Below are positions 39,093 to 50,665 of a stretch of DNA of 64,000 nt, piece by piece. Source of the DNA: Shewanella oncorhynchi (lineage in GTDB: Bacteria > Pseudomonadota > Gammaproteobacteria > Enterobacterales > Shewanellaceae); contig NZ_JABAEB010000006.1 in the NCBI RefSeq assembly GCF_012584455.1, positions 251,440-315,439 of the forward strand. Direction: 5' to 3'. The notes under the pieces were generated by a model. That model saw only the letters and a list, made by a program, of their open reading frames with translations. It did no database searches and was not told the DNA's origin. Both the position numbers and the translations under genes were made by a program. How positions within the stretch are numbered: the first letter of the stretch is position 1; each line of letters begins with the position of its first letter.

Positions 39093-42000
39093 ATGCTACC
39101 CCTGCTATCACATCAACAAACATTAGAGCCAGTGTATTTGGCATACCTTGATGCACTGGAGCAAAGTGAGTATTCCGGTGATATAGACAAACGTTACAGC
39201 GCGCGTTTAGTGCAAGCAACGGACAACTCAGTATATCAATTTTTACCTCAAGCCGTGTTATATCCTAAAAATCAGCAGGATATTCAAATTGCATTGACGC
39301 TGGCTGCCACGGACGCATTTCGCAGCGTGACCTTCAGTGCGCGGGGTGGCGGTACTGGTACCAACGGACAATCCCTGACCCATGGTTTGATTTTGGATGT
39401 GTCGCGTTACATGAACCGTGTGCTTGAAGTGAATGCTGAGCAAGGTTGGGTTCGAGTTGAAGCTGGCGTGATTAAAGATGCGCTTAACGATGCATTGCGT
39501 CCCCATGGATTCTTCTTTAGTCCCGATTTATCCACTTCAAACCGCGCCACGATTGGTGGCATGATCAATACCGATGCCTCGGGTGCGGGCTCACTGGTCT
39601 ATGGTAAGACGTCAGATCACGTGCTAGCGCTGCGCAGTGTGCTGATCGATGGCAGTGTGCTGGATACGCATCCCCTAGATGCGGGACGACTGTGTAACCC
39701 CGATAATGTCAGTGATAATTCGCTGGGGCAGAAACTGATTTTTGCTGTGGCGGCGGTATGCCGCGAAAAGCGAACTCAAATTGAAAACCAATTTCCTAAG
39801 CTCAATCGTTTCCTTACTGGCTATGACTTAAAACACGTGTGGAACGACAACCTGACGCAATTCGATTTATCACGAATTCTGACGGGCTCAGAGGGCACAC
39901 TTGCGGTGATAACCGAAGCCAAACTTAATCTCACCCCGCTGCCGACTGAGCGCGCTATGGTGAACATTAAGTACGATTCGTTCCAATCGGCATTGCGTCA
40001 TGCGCCATCCTTAGTTGCCGCGCGGGCGACTGTGGTCGAAACCGTCGATTCAAAAGTGCTTAATTTAGCCCGCGAAGATATTGTCTGGCATTCGGTATCT
40101 GATCTTATCCAAGAAGTGCCAGGTAAAGTTATTGATGGCCTCAATATGGTCGAATTTGCAGGTGACACGGTCGACGTTGAGCAAAAGCTCGCGAGTTTGG
40201 AAGCTGTGTTAACTGAGCAGATTAGCAAAGGCGAGTGCGGTGTATTGGGTTACCAAGTGACGCAAGATAAGCCGAGTATCGAAAAAATTTACGGCATGCG
40301 TAAAAAAGCCGTTGGCTTACTCGGCGCCACTAAAGGTCGCCGCAAACCCATCGCCTTTGCAGAAGATACCGCGGTACCGCCCGAAAAACTCGCCGATTAC
40401 ATTATGGAGTTTCGCGCCTTACTCGACGGGCATAATCTGCAATACGGTATGTTCGGCCATGTGGATGCGGGCGTGTTGCATGTTCGTCCAGCGCTCGATA
40501 TGTGCGATGTTGAAGATGAAAAATTACTACGAGTCATTTCTGATCAAGTCGCGGCACTGACGCTTAAATACGGCGGCCTAATGTGGGGCGAGCACGGTAA
40601 AGGCGTGCGCGGTGAATACGGTCCAGCTGTCTTTGGTGATGAACTTTTCGGTGTATTGCAAGATATCAAAGGTTTGTTCGACCCTGATAACCGACTAAAC
40701 CCCGGCAAGCTGGTGGCGCCTAAAGATACAGGTGCCCTCTATTACGATGTTGACAGTGCTAAGCGCGGTAAGTTTGATCGACAAATCCCCGTTGATGTGC
40801 GTGATGCGTTCCCCGATGTGATGAATTGTAACGGTAATGGCCTGTGTTTTAATTACAGTAGCTATTCGCCCATGTGCCCATCGTTTAAGGTGACGGGTGA
40901 CAGAGTGCAGTCGCCTAAGGGGCGTGCAGGGCTCATGAGAGAGTGGCTAAGGCTGCTTGAGGCTGAAGGGGTTGATGTTAATGCCCTCGCAAAAGCGAAA
41001 CCTTTTGGTATATTGCAGCGCATACAAAATACCATCAATGCCAAACGTGATTATGATTACTCCCACGAGGTGATGGAATCGCTCAAGGGCTGTTTGGCCT
41101 GTAAAGCCTGCTCTGGACAATGTCCGGTAAAAGTGGATGTGCCTAAGTTTAGGGCGCAGTTCTTCAATATATACTATCAACGCTATTTAAGACCCGCGAA
41201 AGACTATCTCGTTGCAGGGATTGAAGATAGCTTGCCATTGATGGCCGCGGCACCGCGTCTCACTAACTTTGTCGCACAAAATCCATTGAGCCAATGGGTG
41301 ATTAAACAGGCGATTGGTTATGTGGATGCGCCTGCGTTATCTGTGCCGACTTTGAAGCAAAGACTCGATGGTCATGCAAGCCGCGGTTACGACTTAGCTG
41401 CGTTGCAAGCGATTCCAGAAGAGAAGCGCTCGCAGTTTGTGTTGGTGGTACAAGATCCCTTTAACAGTTTCTATGACTCAGGTCTTGTGTTGCGCTTTAT
41501 CCAATTAATTGAAAAACTCGGCTTAAAGCCGGTGTTATTGCCCTATAAACCCAATGGTAAGCCAACACATATCAAGGGATTTTTAGATAAGTTTGCTAAA
41601 ACGGCGCAGTCGAGTGCGGACTTTCTGAACCAAGTCCATAAACTGGGCATGCCCATGGTCGGTATCGATCCTGCCTTAGTCTTGTGTTATCGCGATGAAT
41701 ATCGTGAAGTCTTAGGGGCTAATCGCGGTAATTTTGAGGTCAAGTTAGCCAACGAATGGCTACTGAATGTCATCAAAGATTTACCTGCAAAAGCTGCGCA
41801 AGGTAAGCAATATACTTGGTTTAGTCATTGTACCGAATCGACGGCCAAGCCAAATACCGCCAATGAGTGGACTAAAATCTTTGCCCATTTCGGTGCTAAG
41901 TTAACCGCAGTTAATTTAGGTTGTTGTGGTATGGCGGGAACCTATGGTCATGAGGCGGAAAACCTCGAGCGCTCTAAGGCCTTGTTCGACATGTCTTGGC

Positions 42001-42134
42001 AGCAAATGTTAGCAAGAATTGAGCAGCCGCAAGTGTTAGTGTCTGGCTATTCGTGCCGTAGTCAGGTAAAACGTTTTGCCGGTTACAAGCCAAAGCATCC
42101 ACTTGAGGCCTTACTTGAGTTAGTAAACGCGTAA
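39093..42134 (+). CDS. ydiJ: YdiJ-like FAD-linked oxidase with Fe-S domains
   Basis: The 1013-residue protein (E. coli YdiJ about 1018) joins an FAD-binding_4 domain (RGGGTGTNGQSL; NTDASGAGSLVYGKTSDH in parts), an FAD-oxidase C domain (YGMFGHVDAGVLHVRP; WGEHGKGVRG), a Cys-containing segment (CNGNGLCFNYSSYSPMCPS) and a 4Fe-4S ferredoxin-type site (CLACKACSGQCP), then CCG-type domains near the C-terminus (HCTEST, GCCGMAGTYGHE). Such enzymes oxidise 2-hydroxyacids; E. coli YdiJ is reported to act on D-2-hydroxyglutarate, while other relatives act on D-lactate. Electrons probably pass to the quinone pool. It lies downstream of ppsA, near which ydiJ also lies in E. coli. Confidence 0.9.
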   Translation: MLPLLSHQQTLEPVYLAYLDALEQSEYSGDIDKRYSARLVQATDNSVYQFLPQAVLYPKNQQDIQIALTLAATDAFRSVTFSARGGGTGTNGQSLTHGLILDVSRYMNRVLEVNAEQGWVRVEAGVIKDALNDALRPHGFFFSPDLSTSNRATIGGMINTDASGAGSLVYGKTSDHVLALRSVLIDGSVLDTHPLDAGRLCNPDNVSDNSLGQKLIFAVAAVCREKRTQIENQFPKLNRFLTGYDLKHVWNDNLTQFDLSRILTGSEGTLAVITEAKLNLTPLPTERAMVNIKYDSFQSALRHAPSLVAARATVVETVDSKVLNLAREDIVWHSVSDLIQEVPGKVIDGLNMVEFAGDTVDVEQKLASLEAVLTEQISKGECGVLGYQVTQDKPSIEKIYGMRKKAVGLLGATKGRRKPIAFAEDTAVPPEKLADYIMEFRALLDGHNLQYGMFGHVDAGVLHVRPALDMCDVEDEKLLRVISDQVAALTLKYGGLMWGEHGKGVRGEYGPAVFGDELFGVLQDIKGLFDPDNRLNPGKLVAPKDTGALYYDVDSAKRGKFDRQIPVDVRDAFPDVMNCNGNGLCFNYSSYSPMCPSFKVTGDRVQSPKGRAGLMREWLRLLEAEGVDVNALAKAKPFGILQRIQNTINAKRDYDYSHEVMESLKGCLACKACSGQCPVKVDVPKFRAQFFNIYYQRYLRPAKDYLVAGIEDSLPLMAAAPRLTNFVAQNPLSQWVIKQAIGYVDAPALSVPTLKQRLDGHASRGYDLAALQAIPEEKRSQFVLVVQDPFNSFYDSGLVLRFIQLIEKLGLKPVLLPYKPNGKPTHIKGFLDKFAKTAQSSADFLNQVHKLGMPMVGIDPALVLCYRDEYREVLGANRGNFEVKLANEWLLNVIKDLPAKAAQGKQYTWFSHCTESTAKPNTANEWTKIFAHFGAKLTAVNLGCCGMAGTYGHEAENLERSKALFDMSWQQMLARIEQPQVLVSGYSCRSQVKRFAGYKPKHPLEALLELVNA

Positions 42135-42212
42135 TGGTCCTTATTACTTAAATTGACCAGCAAGGCCGTAATTATCCTCACTGGTATATCCAAGTGTTGA
42201 ATGTCACACTAA

Positions 42213-42237
42213 AGCCAGCCGCAAGGCTGGTTTTTTT
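42213..42237 (+). terminator. ydiJ terminator
   Basis: AGCCAGCC-GCAA-GGCTGGTTTTTTT, about 80 bp past the stop codon. Confidence 0.88.
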
Positions 42238-42256
42238 ATGGATGATGGAGGCCTAG

Positions 42257-42730
42257 ATGGAAAAGATGACTTACAGTATTCAACACACGCTCAAACAATT
42301 CGCCGCTGATAGTAGGCTAACCTCGGTTGCGCCATTGTGCAGTGAAGTCCCATTGTTTGACATTAACGCCTTGGGTGATTGGACATATCTAGGCACATCG
42401 CTGCCAGCCAAGTTTGCTAAGTTGTTCGCCAGTATTTTGCATTGCATCGATGATGAGTATTTCTTAATTACCCCAGTGGAGAAGGTGCGAGTGCGGGTTG
42501 AAGATGCTCCCTTACTGATTGTCGATTTCGAGCGAGCGCAACCCCATTCGCTGCTCAATGTAAGAACCAGTATTGAAACACAGCACCATAAAGTCGATAT
42601 AAAACAGATGAAGCTCACCGATGACAGTGTTTATTTGCCGCTTGAGCGCGGTTTATGGGGCAAATTAGGTCGGGCCTGTTACTATAATTTTGTGAATGAA
42701 TTCAATTTATCTGATCTAGATGAGGAATGA
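42257..42730 (+). CDS. DUF1285 family protein
   Basis: The 157-residue protein is soluble and shows the DUF1285 pattern: W-T-Y-x-G near residue 40, then KLFASIL, a central YFLITPVEKVRVRVEDAPL block, and a late LPLERGLWGKLGR segment. The family is widespread in proteobacteria and its function is not established. TGGAGG lies before the ATG, and a strong hairpin separates it from ydiJ, so it has its own promoter or depends on read-through. Confidence 0.85.
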   Translation: MEKMTYSIQHTLKQFAADSRLTSVAPLCSEVPLFDINALGDWTYLGTSLPAKFAKLFASILHCIDDEYFLITPVEKVRVRVEDAPLLIVDFERAQPHSLLNVRTSIETQHHKVDIKQMKLTDDSVYLPLERGLWGKLGRACYYNFVNEFNLSDLDEE

Positions 42731-42874
42731 GCTCGTAGGTTAATCGCATAATTTGCTGTGGTCTAAGCTAGTTTATTATGGGTTAAGTGGTAGTATTAAA
42801 ACTAACTCTGGGTTCCTATGATGGCGTGCAGAGTAAGTGAAAACGCGTTAAACCTTTGCTGTAGGAGGTGCTGT

Positions 42875-43291
42875 TTGAATCGTCATGAAAGCTTAGGCTA
42901 TCTTGTCTCCCACTTAAATATCGAGCTGCAAAATGAGCTTGATCTGCATCTTAAGCGATATCAACTCGATATAAAACTGTGGCCTGTGCTGTTTGCTTTG
43001 TGGCAAGAAGAGGGCATAAGCCAAACTGAATTGTCTAAGCGTTGCGATGTGGCAAATTACACTATGACGCGCTTACTCGATCAGTTACAGGTGCAAGGTC
43101 TTATTACTCGCCATCAAGAAGTCGATAATCGGCGTGCTTTCCAAATCTTTTTGACCGATGAAGCAAAAGCATTAGAGCAAGATCTTATCTGCGAAGCTGA
43201 GCGGGTCAATGAAAAATTCCTGTCAAATTTAAGTGAAGATGAACAACAGACATTCATTTTACTATTAAATAAAATCAACCGTTTGGCTTGA
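42875..43291 (+). CDS. MarR-family transcriptional regulator
   Basis: The frame is open from ATG 42818, but TTG 42875 lies six bases after a near-consensus AGGAGG (42863-42868), and the residues before it (Cys-rich, RRCC) look non-coding. I choose the TTG start, giving 138 residues beginning (M)NRHESLGYLVSHLN. The winged helix is clear: ISQTELSKRCDVANYTMTRLLDQLQVQGLI in two parts, then the wing RHQEVDNRRAFQIFLT. MarR proteins usually repress stress, efflux or catabolic genes; the target is unknown. Confidence 0.85.
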   Translation: MNRHESLGYLVSHLNIELQNELDLHLKRYQLDIKLWPVLFALWQEEGISQTELSKRCDVANYTMTRLLDQLQVQGLITRHQEVDNRRAFQIFLTDEAKALEQDLICEAERVNEKFLSNLSEDEQQTFILLLNKINRLA

Positions 43292-43426
43292 GATTTTGAA
43301 TCTAATGGGTATGGAGGAAAACTGTGGTTTAGCCGTTTTTACTTCTATCTGTATGTGGTTATCTAAATCATTTTCCAGTTTAATCCCACCCACTATGCCT
43401 CACTTTGCGGGATTAAACTGGTTTGA

Positions 43427-43771
43427 TTAATTCAAGTAAAGTGCAAAGACGCAAAGCAGACTTACGGCTATCACTGAGTGCTGTAAATAACGCCGGCTAG
43501 CTAATAAATTTTCTTTACCTTGTTTTAGGCTAGCGACGAGTCTATGTTGCTTATAAATTCGGCACATGAGTTCATCGGTTTGGGGATCGATAAGCAGTTC
43601 AAACTTGCAAGGCGCGCCGTCTTTAAGCTGAATGGTATGCTCGCTTTGAGGCTTAAAGTTAAGCTTGTGCGACACCATCTGGCCATTAACGAAGACCCGC
43701 TCTAAACCACTCCAATTGCTGGCTTGCAGTTCTACCACATCTTGGTTGATATCATATTTGAAACGGATCAT
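43427..43771 (-). CDS. Small protein with C-terminal membrane helix, unknown function
   Basis: The 114-residue product has a beta-rich N-terminal part (about 1-75, with FKYDINQDVVELQ and ERVFVNGQMVSHK) and a single C-terminal hydrophobic helix (HSVIAVSLLCVFALYL, about 97-112) almost at the end, making it a tail-anchored protein. I do not know the family. It is a single gene on the minus strand between a marR gene and leucine dehydrogenase. Confidence 0.7.
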   Translation of the reverse strand: MIRFKYDINQDVVELQASNWSGLERVFVNGQMVSHKLNFKPQSEHTIQLKDGAPCKFELLIDPQTDELMCRIYKQHRLVASLKQGKENLLASRRYLQHSVIAVSLLCVFALYLN

Positions 43772-43914
43772 AGCGCTATCCTGTGCTGGGACCTGATAGA
43801 CTAATTCAAGCAGACAAATATGACGTTTTCCAGCGTGATTAAATGAATATTCTGTGTCGAAATTAAAAGCGCGGTTAAACCATGAGCTTAGTGATAGATT
43901 AAATTTTAGATAAC

Positions 43915-43941
43915 AAAAAAGCGACCAGAGGTCGCTTTTTT
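43915..43941 (-). terminator. Terminator of the leucine dehydrogenase gene
   Basis: AAAAAAGCGACC-AGA-GGTCGCTTTTTT is a strong, symmetric hairpin about 40 bp past the stop. Confidence 0.9.
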
Positions 43942-43983
43942 CAATATTTGACGGGCATAAAAAATAATAAACGCGTAGAAAAA

Positions 43984-45018
43984 TTACTGCTTAGCGGCTT
44001 CGATAATGGCTTTTGCCATTTCATCAGCCACGGCGCCGGTTGTACGGTTCTGCGCATCGGCTTGGCTGAATATTTTAAGCAGCGTGTTGTAAATTTCTTC
44101 TACTTTAGCCGTCGATTTTGCTGCGTCGTAATCTTTTTCGAACGACACGTTGATAATACCGCCTGCGTTGATCACATAGTCTGGCGCGTAAAGTATGCCC
44201 ATTTCTTTCAGTTGTTCACCGTGGCGTACTTCGGCTAATTGGTTGTTGGCACAGCCAGCAACAATTTTGGCTTTCAGTTGCGGTAAGGTCGCATCGTTTA
44301 AGGTTGCGCCAAGGGCACAAGGGGCATACACATCCACATCTTGCGCGTAGATTTCTTGAGGCGCGACAACAATGGCACCAAAGTCGGTAGCGACTTTATC
44401 TAACGAGGCTTGATGAATGTCGGTAACAATCAGTTCAGCGCCTTCGTTATGCAAGTGTTTGCACAGGTAATAGCCAACGTGACCGACGCCTTGAACGGCG
44501 ATTTTAAGGCCTTTAAGGCTGTCTAAACCAAGTCTATGTTTAACCGCAGCTTTGATGCCTAAATAAGTGCCAAGGGCTGTGAACGGTGATGGATCGCCAC
44601 TTTTGCCTTCAAGGCCCGCCATATAAGGGGTTTCTTCATGGGCGATCATAATATCAGCCGTAGTAGTGCCAACATCTTCCGCTGAATAGTAGCGGCCACC
44701 TAGGCTGTTAATCAAACGGCCAAAGGCGCGGAATAGGGCTTCGCGATCTTGTCTTTTCGGATCGGCAATGATCACTGATTTGCCACCGCCCATGGTTAAA
44801 CCTGCTAGGGCATTTTTATAAGTCATGCCACGAGAGAGGCGTAATACGTCAGTAAGGGCTTCATCATCCGATTGGTAGTTCCACATCCTACATCCACCCA
44901 CGGCAGGACCAAGGTTAGTGTTATGGATGGCGACAATGGCCTTTAAGCCACTTTCTTTATCATGACAGAATACAACCTGTTCATGTTCGTCAAAGGATAC
45001 ATGATTAAATACAGCCAC
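43984..45018 (-). CDS. ldh: Leucine (branched-chain amino acid) dehydrogenase
   Basis: Oxidatively deaminates leucine, valine or isoleucine with NAD+, feeding branched-chain amino acids to catabolism. The frame extends to 45105, but GTG 45018 after GCGGAGAAATTCAC gives (M)AVFNHVSFDEHEQVVF and 344 residues, the normal size for Glu/Leu/Phe/Val dehydrogenases. The catalytic Lys lies in TMGGGKSVI, GTTTADI follows, and the dinucleotide-binding motif is VQGVGHVGYYL. Alone in its transcript. Substrate preference (Leu over Phe or Val) is inferred from overall similarity. Confidence 0.92.
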   Translation of the reverse strand: MAVFNHVSFDEHEQVVFCHDKESGLKAIVAIHNTNLGPAVGGCRMWNYQSDDEALTDVLRLSRGMTYKNALAGLTMGGGKSVIIADPKRQDREALFRAFGRLINSLGGRYYSAEDVGTTTADIMIAHEETPYMAGLEGKSGDPSPFTALGTYLGIKAAVKHRLGLDSLKGLKIAVQGVGHVGYYLCKHLHNEGAELIVTDIHQASLDKVATDFGAIVVAPQEIYAQDVDVYAPCALGATLNDATLPQLKAKIVAGCANNQLAEVRHGEQLKEMGILYAPDYVINAGGIINVSFEKDYDAAKSTAKVEEIYNTLLKIFSQADAQNRTTGAVADEMAKAIIEAAKQ

Positions 45019-45298
45019 GTGAATTTCTCCGCTATACACAATGAAAAAGCCGACGAGGTGAGCCTCTATCGACTGCTTGTTATATTTATTGCAGAACCAT
45101 AGCATTTAGCGATACTCTCAACCATGCATAATGACCGAATAAATACATTATTTGTGGCAATTTAGCTTTCCACTTTACGTAAACGTAAGCTTTGCGATTA
45201 AGAATGGATTGTACTGAATTTAACGTAACGAATAGAATGAATCGCGTACTGATCCCAAGAATTAGGTTCGCGTTATAACAATAAGATAGGACGGAAGT

Positions 45299-45748
45299 AT
45301 GACTGAACAAGCTGTCGACCAAACTCAACAAAATTTATCAGCTGAAGAAATAGAAAAGCTGCGTCAAGAGTGGGTCAGAACTCAATTTCAAAAAGCCAAT
45401 CGTTTTCTCGCTGAAAAAGGCGTGATCCCAAGCAAAGTCCTAGCCGATGAAAGCCGTTATCTTGCGCCTTATATGGCGATTTGGAAGATGGAATCAAAGC
45501 GTCCAAGCAACAAAACCTATTGGGTGATGTCAGGTGATTTACCGTCGGATTTTGTCGATGTGAAAGTGGCGGCTACGGCCCGTGATGCCGTGCGTCATTT
45601 CTCTATGATGTGGCAAATGCAGGCGGAAAACTTAGTGCGTTCGGGTGCAACCCGTGATGCCACTCAGGCTAAATTTGCTCAACTATTAGTATCGCGTGCC
45701 GAGAGTTTATATCGTATGCACAACGACGATAAACTGTGGAATGCTTAA
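45299..45748 (+). CDS. DUF4826-like protein
   Basis: The 149-residue soluble protein has a helical N-terminus (NLSAEEIEKLRQEWVRTQFQ in parts), then LAPYMAIWKMESK, YWVMSGDLPSDFV and a long C-terminal helix (RDAVRHFSMMWQMQAENL). This agrees with a small conserved family of marine gammaproteobacteria known as DUF4826; function unknown. AGGACGGAAG precedes the ATG. It diverges from leucine dehydrogenase and ends in its own terminator. Confidence 0.75.
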   Translation: MTEQAVDQTQQNLSAEEIEKLRQEWVRTQFQKANRFLAEKGVIPSKVLADESRYLAPYMAIWKMESKRPSNKTYWVMSGDLPSDFVDVKVAATARDAVRHFSMMWQMQAENLVRSGATRDATQAKFAQLLVSRAESLYRMHNDDKLWNA

Positions 45749-45833
45749 ACTCAAATGAGTTGAGGATTGTATTTAGATAGTATTGAGTTAATACAGTCAC
45801 TTGTGTTGATTGATACTGATAATTGAAATAACA

Positions 45834-45862
45834 ATAAGGCACTCAGTTGAGTGCCTTTTTTA
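45834..45862 (+). terminator. Terminator of the DUF4826-like gene
   Basis: AAGGCACTCA-GT-TGAGTGCCTTTTTT, about 90 bp past the stop codon. Confidence 0.88.
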
Positions 45863-45924
45863 TACTGACTTTTATGTTGATTTCCTATGTTAAGAACAAG
45901 GTCATCGAACAAAGTCGATAGGGC

Positions 45925-47064
45925 TTATTCTTCGCTGTCGCTCAAGTAGTAGAAACCTTGATTGATGAGTTTCAACAGTAGGGCTTGGACTTCTTCATGC
46001 TGACATATTTCAGCCGCTTCATCGGCGTTTAAGCTGACGTTATCGCTCAACTGTGCGATTACGTCTGCCGGTGTTTGGGGCAGTTCGTGTACATCACCAT
46101 TGATGAATAATCGCGGCGTGGCGTCATTTTCAAGGCGCAATACTTTCAAACCACCGATACGGCTCACTCCAGCACCTTGGGCGAAGGCATCTTGCAAATC
46201 TTCCATGCTGTAAGCTTCTTCGCCTTCACACAAATCAAGCTCGAAACGGTTTTGACTGAGTAGCTTACCTAACACGATTTGGTAGCTATTGGGATCTTGG
46301 CTCAGCTGACTCAAGAGTGACATTATGCCCACTTGATGATCTTGGCTGACAATACCCGCTGAACTCGGTTCAGTTTGCGATGTGAAACGCTGCTGACCTA
46401 AGTTATTGTCGAGCAAATAATCGGCGACTTCACTGACTAATTCTTGCTGGCTAGGAGCGCGGAAACCAATCGAGTAACTCATTGCCACAGTTAGGGTTTC
46501 GCCGCAGTGTGGGAAACCAGGTGGAATATAAAGCATGTCGCCTTTTTCTAACACTACATCGATAATGGGTGTGAAGTCTTCAACCAGCGGCGAGTTGGGA
46601 TTGCCACCGCGGCGTTGTTGCGGGGTATTGTCACCCACAGTCCAGCGACGCTCACCTTCGCCTTGAATGATAAACACATCGTAGTTATCGACGTGCGGGC
46701 CGACACCGCCACTTGGGGTTGCAAATGATGCCATCAAGTCATCGAAGCGCCAGTCAGGTAAAAAACGCAGCGCTTCAACTAATGGTTGCGAATCTGGGTA
46801 CCAATGGTTGACGGCTTGCACTAATAATTGCCAATGGGTTTCGCCATAGCTGTCGTAATCTTCAAACGGACCTTGCCCCACTTCCCAATCATTGTCTTTG
46901 GTGACAACGATACGTGAAGAGATTTCTTCTTCACAGGCAAGGCCAGCTAATTCATCGGCGCTGATAGGATCTTCAAATTGCGGAAAGGCTTTTTTGATCA
47001 ACAGGGGTTTCTTTTGCCAGTATTCACTAAGAAACTGGGCGATATCGAGATTGAGTGTATACAT
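45925..47064 (-). CDS. roxA: Ribosomal protein L16 arginine hydroxylase (JmjC/cupin oxygenase)
   Basis: YcfD/RoxA-type 2-oxoglutarate oxygenase that hydroxylates an arginine of ribosomal protein L16. ATG 47064 gives (M)YTLNLDIAQFLSEYWQKKP, aligning with E. coli YcfD, and 379 residues. PISADELAGLA, GPHVDNYDVFIIQ (iron ligands H-x-D), IPPGFPHCGE (distal His) and YSIGFRAPS are the family blocks. A GTG at 47085 is a possible alternative start inside a hairpin. There is no ribosome site in the usual place: a strong terminator hairpin ends six bases before the ATG. It follows purB on the same strand. Confidence 0.92.
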   Translation of the reverse strand: MYTLNLDIAQFLSEYWQKKPLLIKKAFPQFEDPISADELAGLACEEEISSRIVVTKDNDWEVGQGPFEDYDSYGETHWQLLVQAVNHWYPDSQPLVEALRFLPDWRFDDLMASFATPSGGVGPHVDNYDVFIIQGEGERRWTVGDNTPQQRRGGNPNSPLVEDFTPIIDVVLEKGDMLYIPPGFPHCGETLTVAMSYSIGFRAPSQQELVSEVADYLLDNNLGQQRFTSQTEPSSAGIVSQDHQVGIMSLLSQLSQDPNSYQIVLGKLLSQNRFELDLCEGEEAYSMEDLQDAFAQGAGVSRIGGLKVLRLENDATPRLFINGDVHELPQTPADVIAQLSDNVSLNADEAAEICQHEEVQALLLKLINQGFYYLSDSEE

Positions 47065-47070
47065 AGTGTT

Positions 47071-47108
47071 AAAAAAGGCGACCACATCACGGTGATGTGG
47101 GTCGCCTT
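47071..47108 (-). terminator. Strong terminator between purB and roxA, touching the roxA start
   Basis: On the minus strand AAGGCGAC-C-CACATCA pairs with TGATGTG-GTCGCCTT around a CCG loop with one bulged C, followed by TTTTTT. The T-run ends six bases before the roxA ATG. Confidence 0.88.
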
Positions 47109-47144
47109 AATCCTTATTTCTGTTTAAGAAAGAGTATTGTCCGT

Positions 47145-47216
47145 CGCCAATTTCAGTTAATAACTAATTTCAGTCAATAGCTTAATATTAGTTAATCGCC
47201 AATTTTAATTAATAAC

Positions 47217-47219
<3 letters not shown>
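47145..47219. repeat. Degenerate repeat in the purB 3' region
   Basis: CGCCAATTTCAGTTAATAAC (47145-47164) recurs as CGCCAATTTTAATTAATAAC (47197-47216), 52 bp apart, with a further related ATTTCAGTCAATAG between them. The second copy reaches the purB stop codon. Probably a small local duplication. Confidence 0.5.
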
Positions 47220-49234
<2,015 letters not shown>

Positions 49235-49237
49235 GCG

Positions 49238-50356
49238 TTACCCTCGGATTAATTGATCTATGATGCCGCCACCTAGGCAGACCTCACCATCATAAAATAC
49301 CGCAGACTGTCCAGGCGTCACCGCCGCAACAGGTTCATCGAAGACCACGCGCAAGGTGTGTTCATCTGTGTAGGTTAATGTACAAGGCACATCTTGTTGG
49401 CGATAACGGGTTTTCACTGCGATATGACAACCATCGACAGGCCCAGTTCTATCTACCCAATGCAGTTGGTTAACTGTCATGCCGGTCGACATCAAACGGG
49501 GATGGTGTCCGCCTTGACCCACGATCAATACGTTACGCTCAAGATCTTTATCGACCACATACCAAGGATCGTCATTGCTGTTTTTCATGCCGCCAATGCC
49601 TAAGCCTTTACGTTGGCCTAAGGTGTGGTACATGAGTCCTTGGTGCGTGCCTATGACTTCACCTTCTGGGGTTTCAATATTGCCAGGCTGCGCCGGTAAA
49701 TAAGTCCCTAGAAATTCAGTGAACTTGCGCTCACCGATAAAGCAGATGCCAGTACTGTCTTTTTTGTCATGGGTGATTAAGCCCATTTCTTTGGCAATTT
49801 CACGAACTTGATATTTTTCGAGCTCACCGACAGGGAACAGGCTTCGGGCAACTTGCTCGTGGCTTAAGGTGTAGAGGAAATAACTTTGATCTTTATTGCC
49901 ATCAACGCCGCGGAGCATTTGCGTACTGCCGTCGCTGTTATCGCTACGGCGAACATAGTGGCCCATTGCGATGTAATCGGCGTCGAGGATTTCGTCGGCA
50001 AATTCTAAAAATGCCTTAAATTTTATCTCTTTGTTGCACATGATATCGGGATTTGGCGTGCGGCCGGCTTTATATTCGGCGAGGAAATACTCAAATACAT
50101 TGTCCCAATATTCGGCAGCAAAGTTGACTGTATGTAGCTTGATCCCGAGCTTGTCGCATACGGCTTGGGCATCTTTTAAATCTTCTGCGGCCGCGCAGTA
50201 CTCGTTGTTGTCATCTTCTTCCCAGTTCTTCATGAAAAGGCCTTCAACCTGATAGCCTTGCTGCATAAGCAAATAGGCTGAAACAGATGAATCTACACCG
50301 CCGGACATGCCGACAATGACTTTTTTTCCTGTATGAGTGGGTTCGATTGATGTCAT
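49238..50356 (-). CDS. mnmA: tRNA-specific 2-thiouridylase
   Basis: Adds sulfur to U34 of Lys, Glu and Gln tRNAs. The frame is open to 50416, but ATG 50356 has AGGATTT just before it and gives 372 residues starting [20 protein letters not shown]. The PP-loop GMSGGVDSS binds ATP; catalytic Cys residues lie in [12 protein letters not shown] and [12 protein letters not shown]. The C-terminal beta domain is complete. It is first in mnmA-hflD-purB. Confidence 0.97.
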   Translation of the reverse strand: MTSIEPTHTGKKVIVGMSGGVDSSVSAYLLMQQGYQVEGLFMKNWEEDDNNEYCAAAEDLKDAQAVCDKLGIKLHTVNFAAEYWDNVFEYFLAEYKAGRTPNPDIMCNKEIKFKAFLEFADEILDADYIAMGHYVRRSDNSDGSTQMLRGVDGNKDQSYFLYTLSHEQVARSLFPVGELEKYQVREIAKEMGLITHDKKDSTGICFIGERKFTEFLGTYLPAQPGNIETPEGEVIGTHQGLMYHTLGQRKGLGIGGMKNSNDDPWYVVDKDLERNVLIVGQGGHHPRLMSTGMTVNQLHWVDRTGPVDGCHIAVKTRYRQQDVPCTLTYTDEHTLRVVFDEPVAAVTPGQSAVFYDGEVCLGGGIIDQLIRG

Positions 50357-50665
50357 AAATCCTAAAAACCATTGAGTATGTGTATTGGCTAGGTGGATGA
50401 ATTTAAGCCGCGACATTGAGCGCGTAACAAAAATACCTAACCTAACTAAAAATATGGGCTAACTAAAAATCCAAGCTCGCTTTACATCTAGGTGCCGTGT
50501 GCTGCTGATTGCTAAATCAAACTTTGCCAGCGCTATCAAATAAAATGAGTCCGCAAACTGTCAGTAAACCTCGCATTTACGGCCAACTATTTATTTGCTG
50601 TACAAGGCCTCTGCAGTAGCACACGCATTAAGCTTAGCCAGCCGTTTATGCGGGGCGGTATTCTA
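50357..50665. promoter_or_regulatory. Gap between nudJ and mnmA
   Basis: 309 bp with no gene. It should hold the mnmA-hflD-purB promoter and the end of the nudJ transcript; I saw neither a clean terminator nor a clear promoter. Confidence 0.4.

Noticed and set aside
45019..45105. N-terminal extension of leucine dehydrogenase
   Set aside because: The GTG at 45018 has a ribosome site and gives the family N-terminus.
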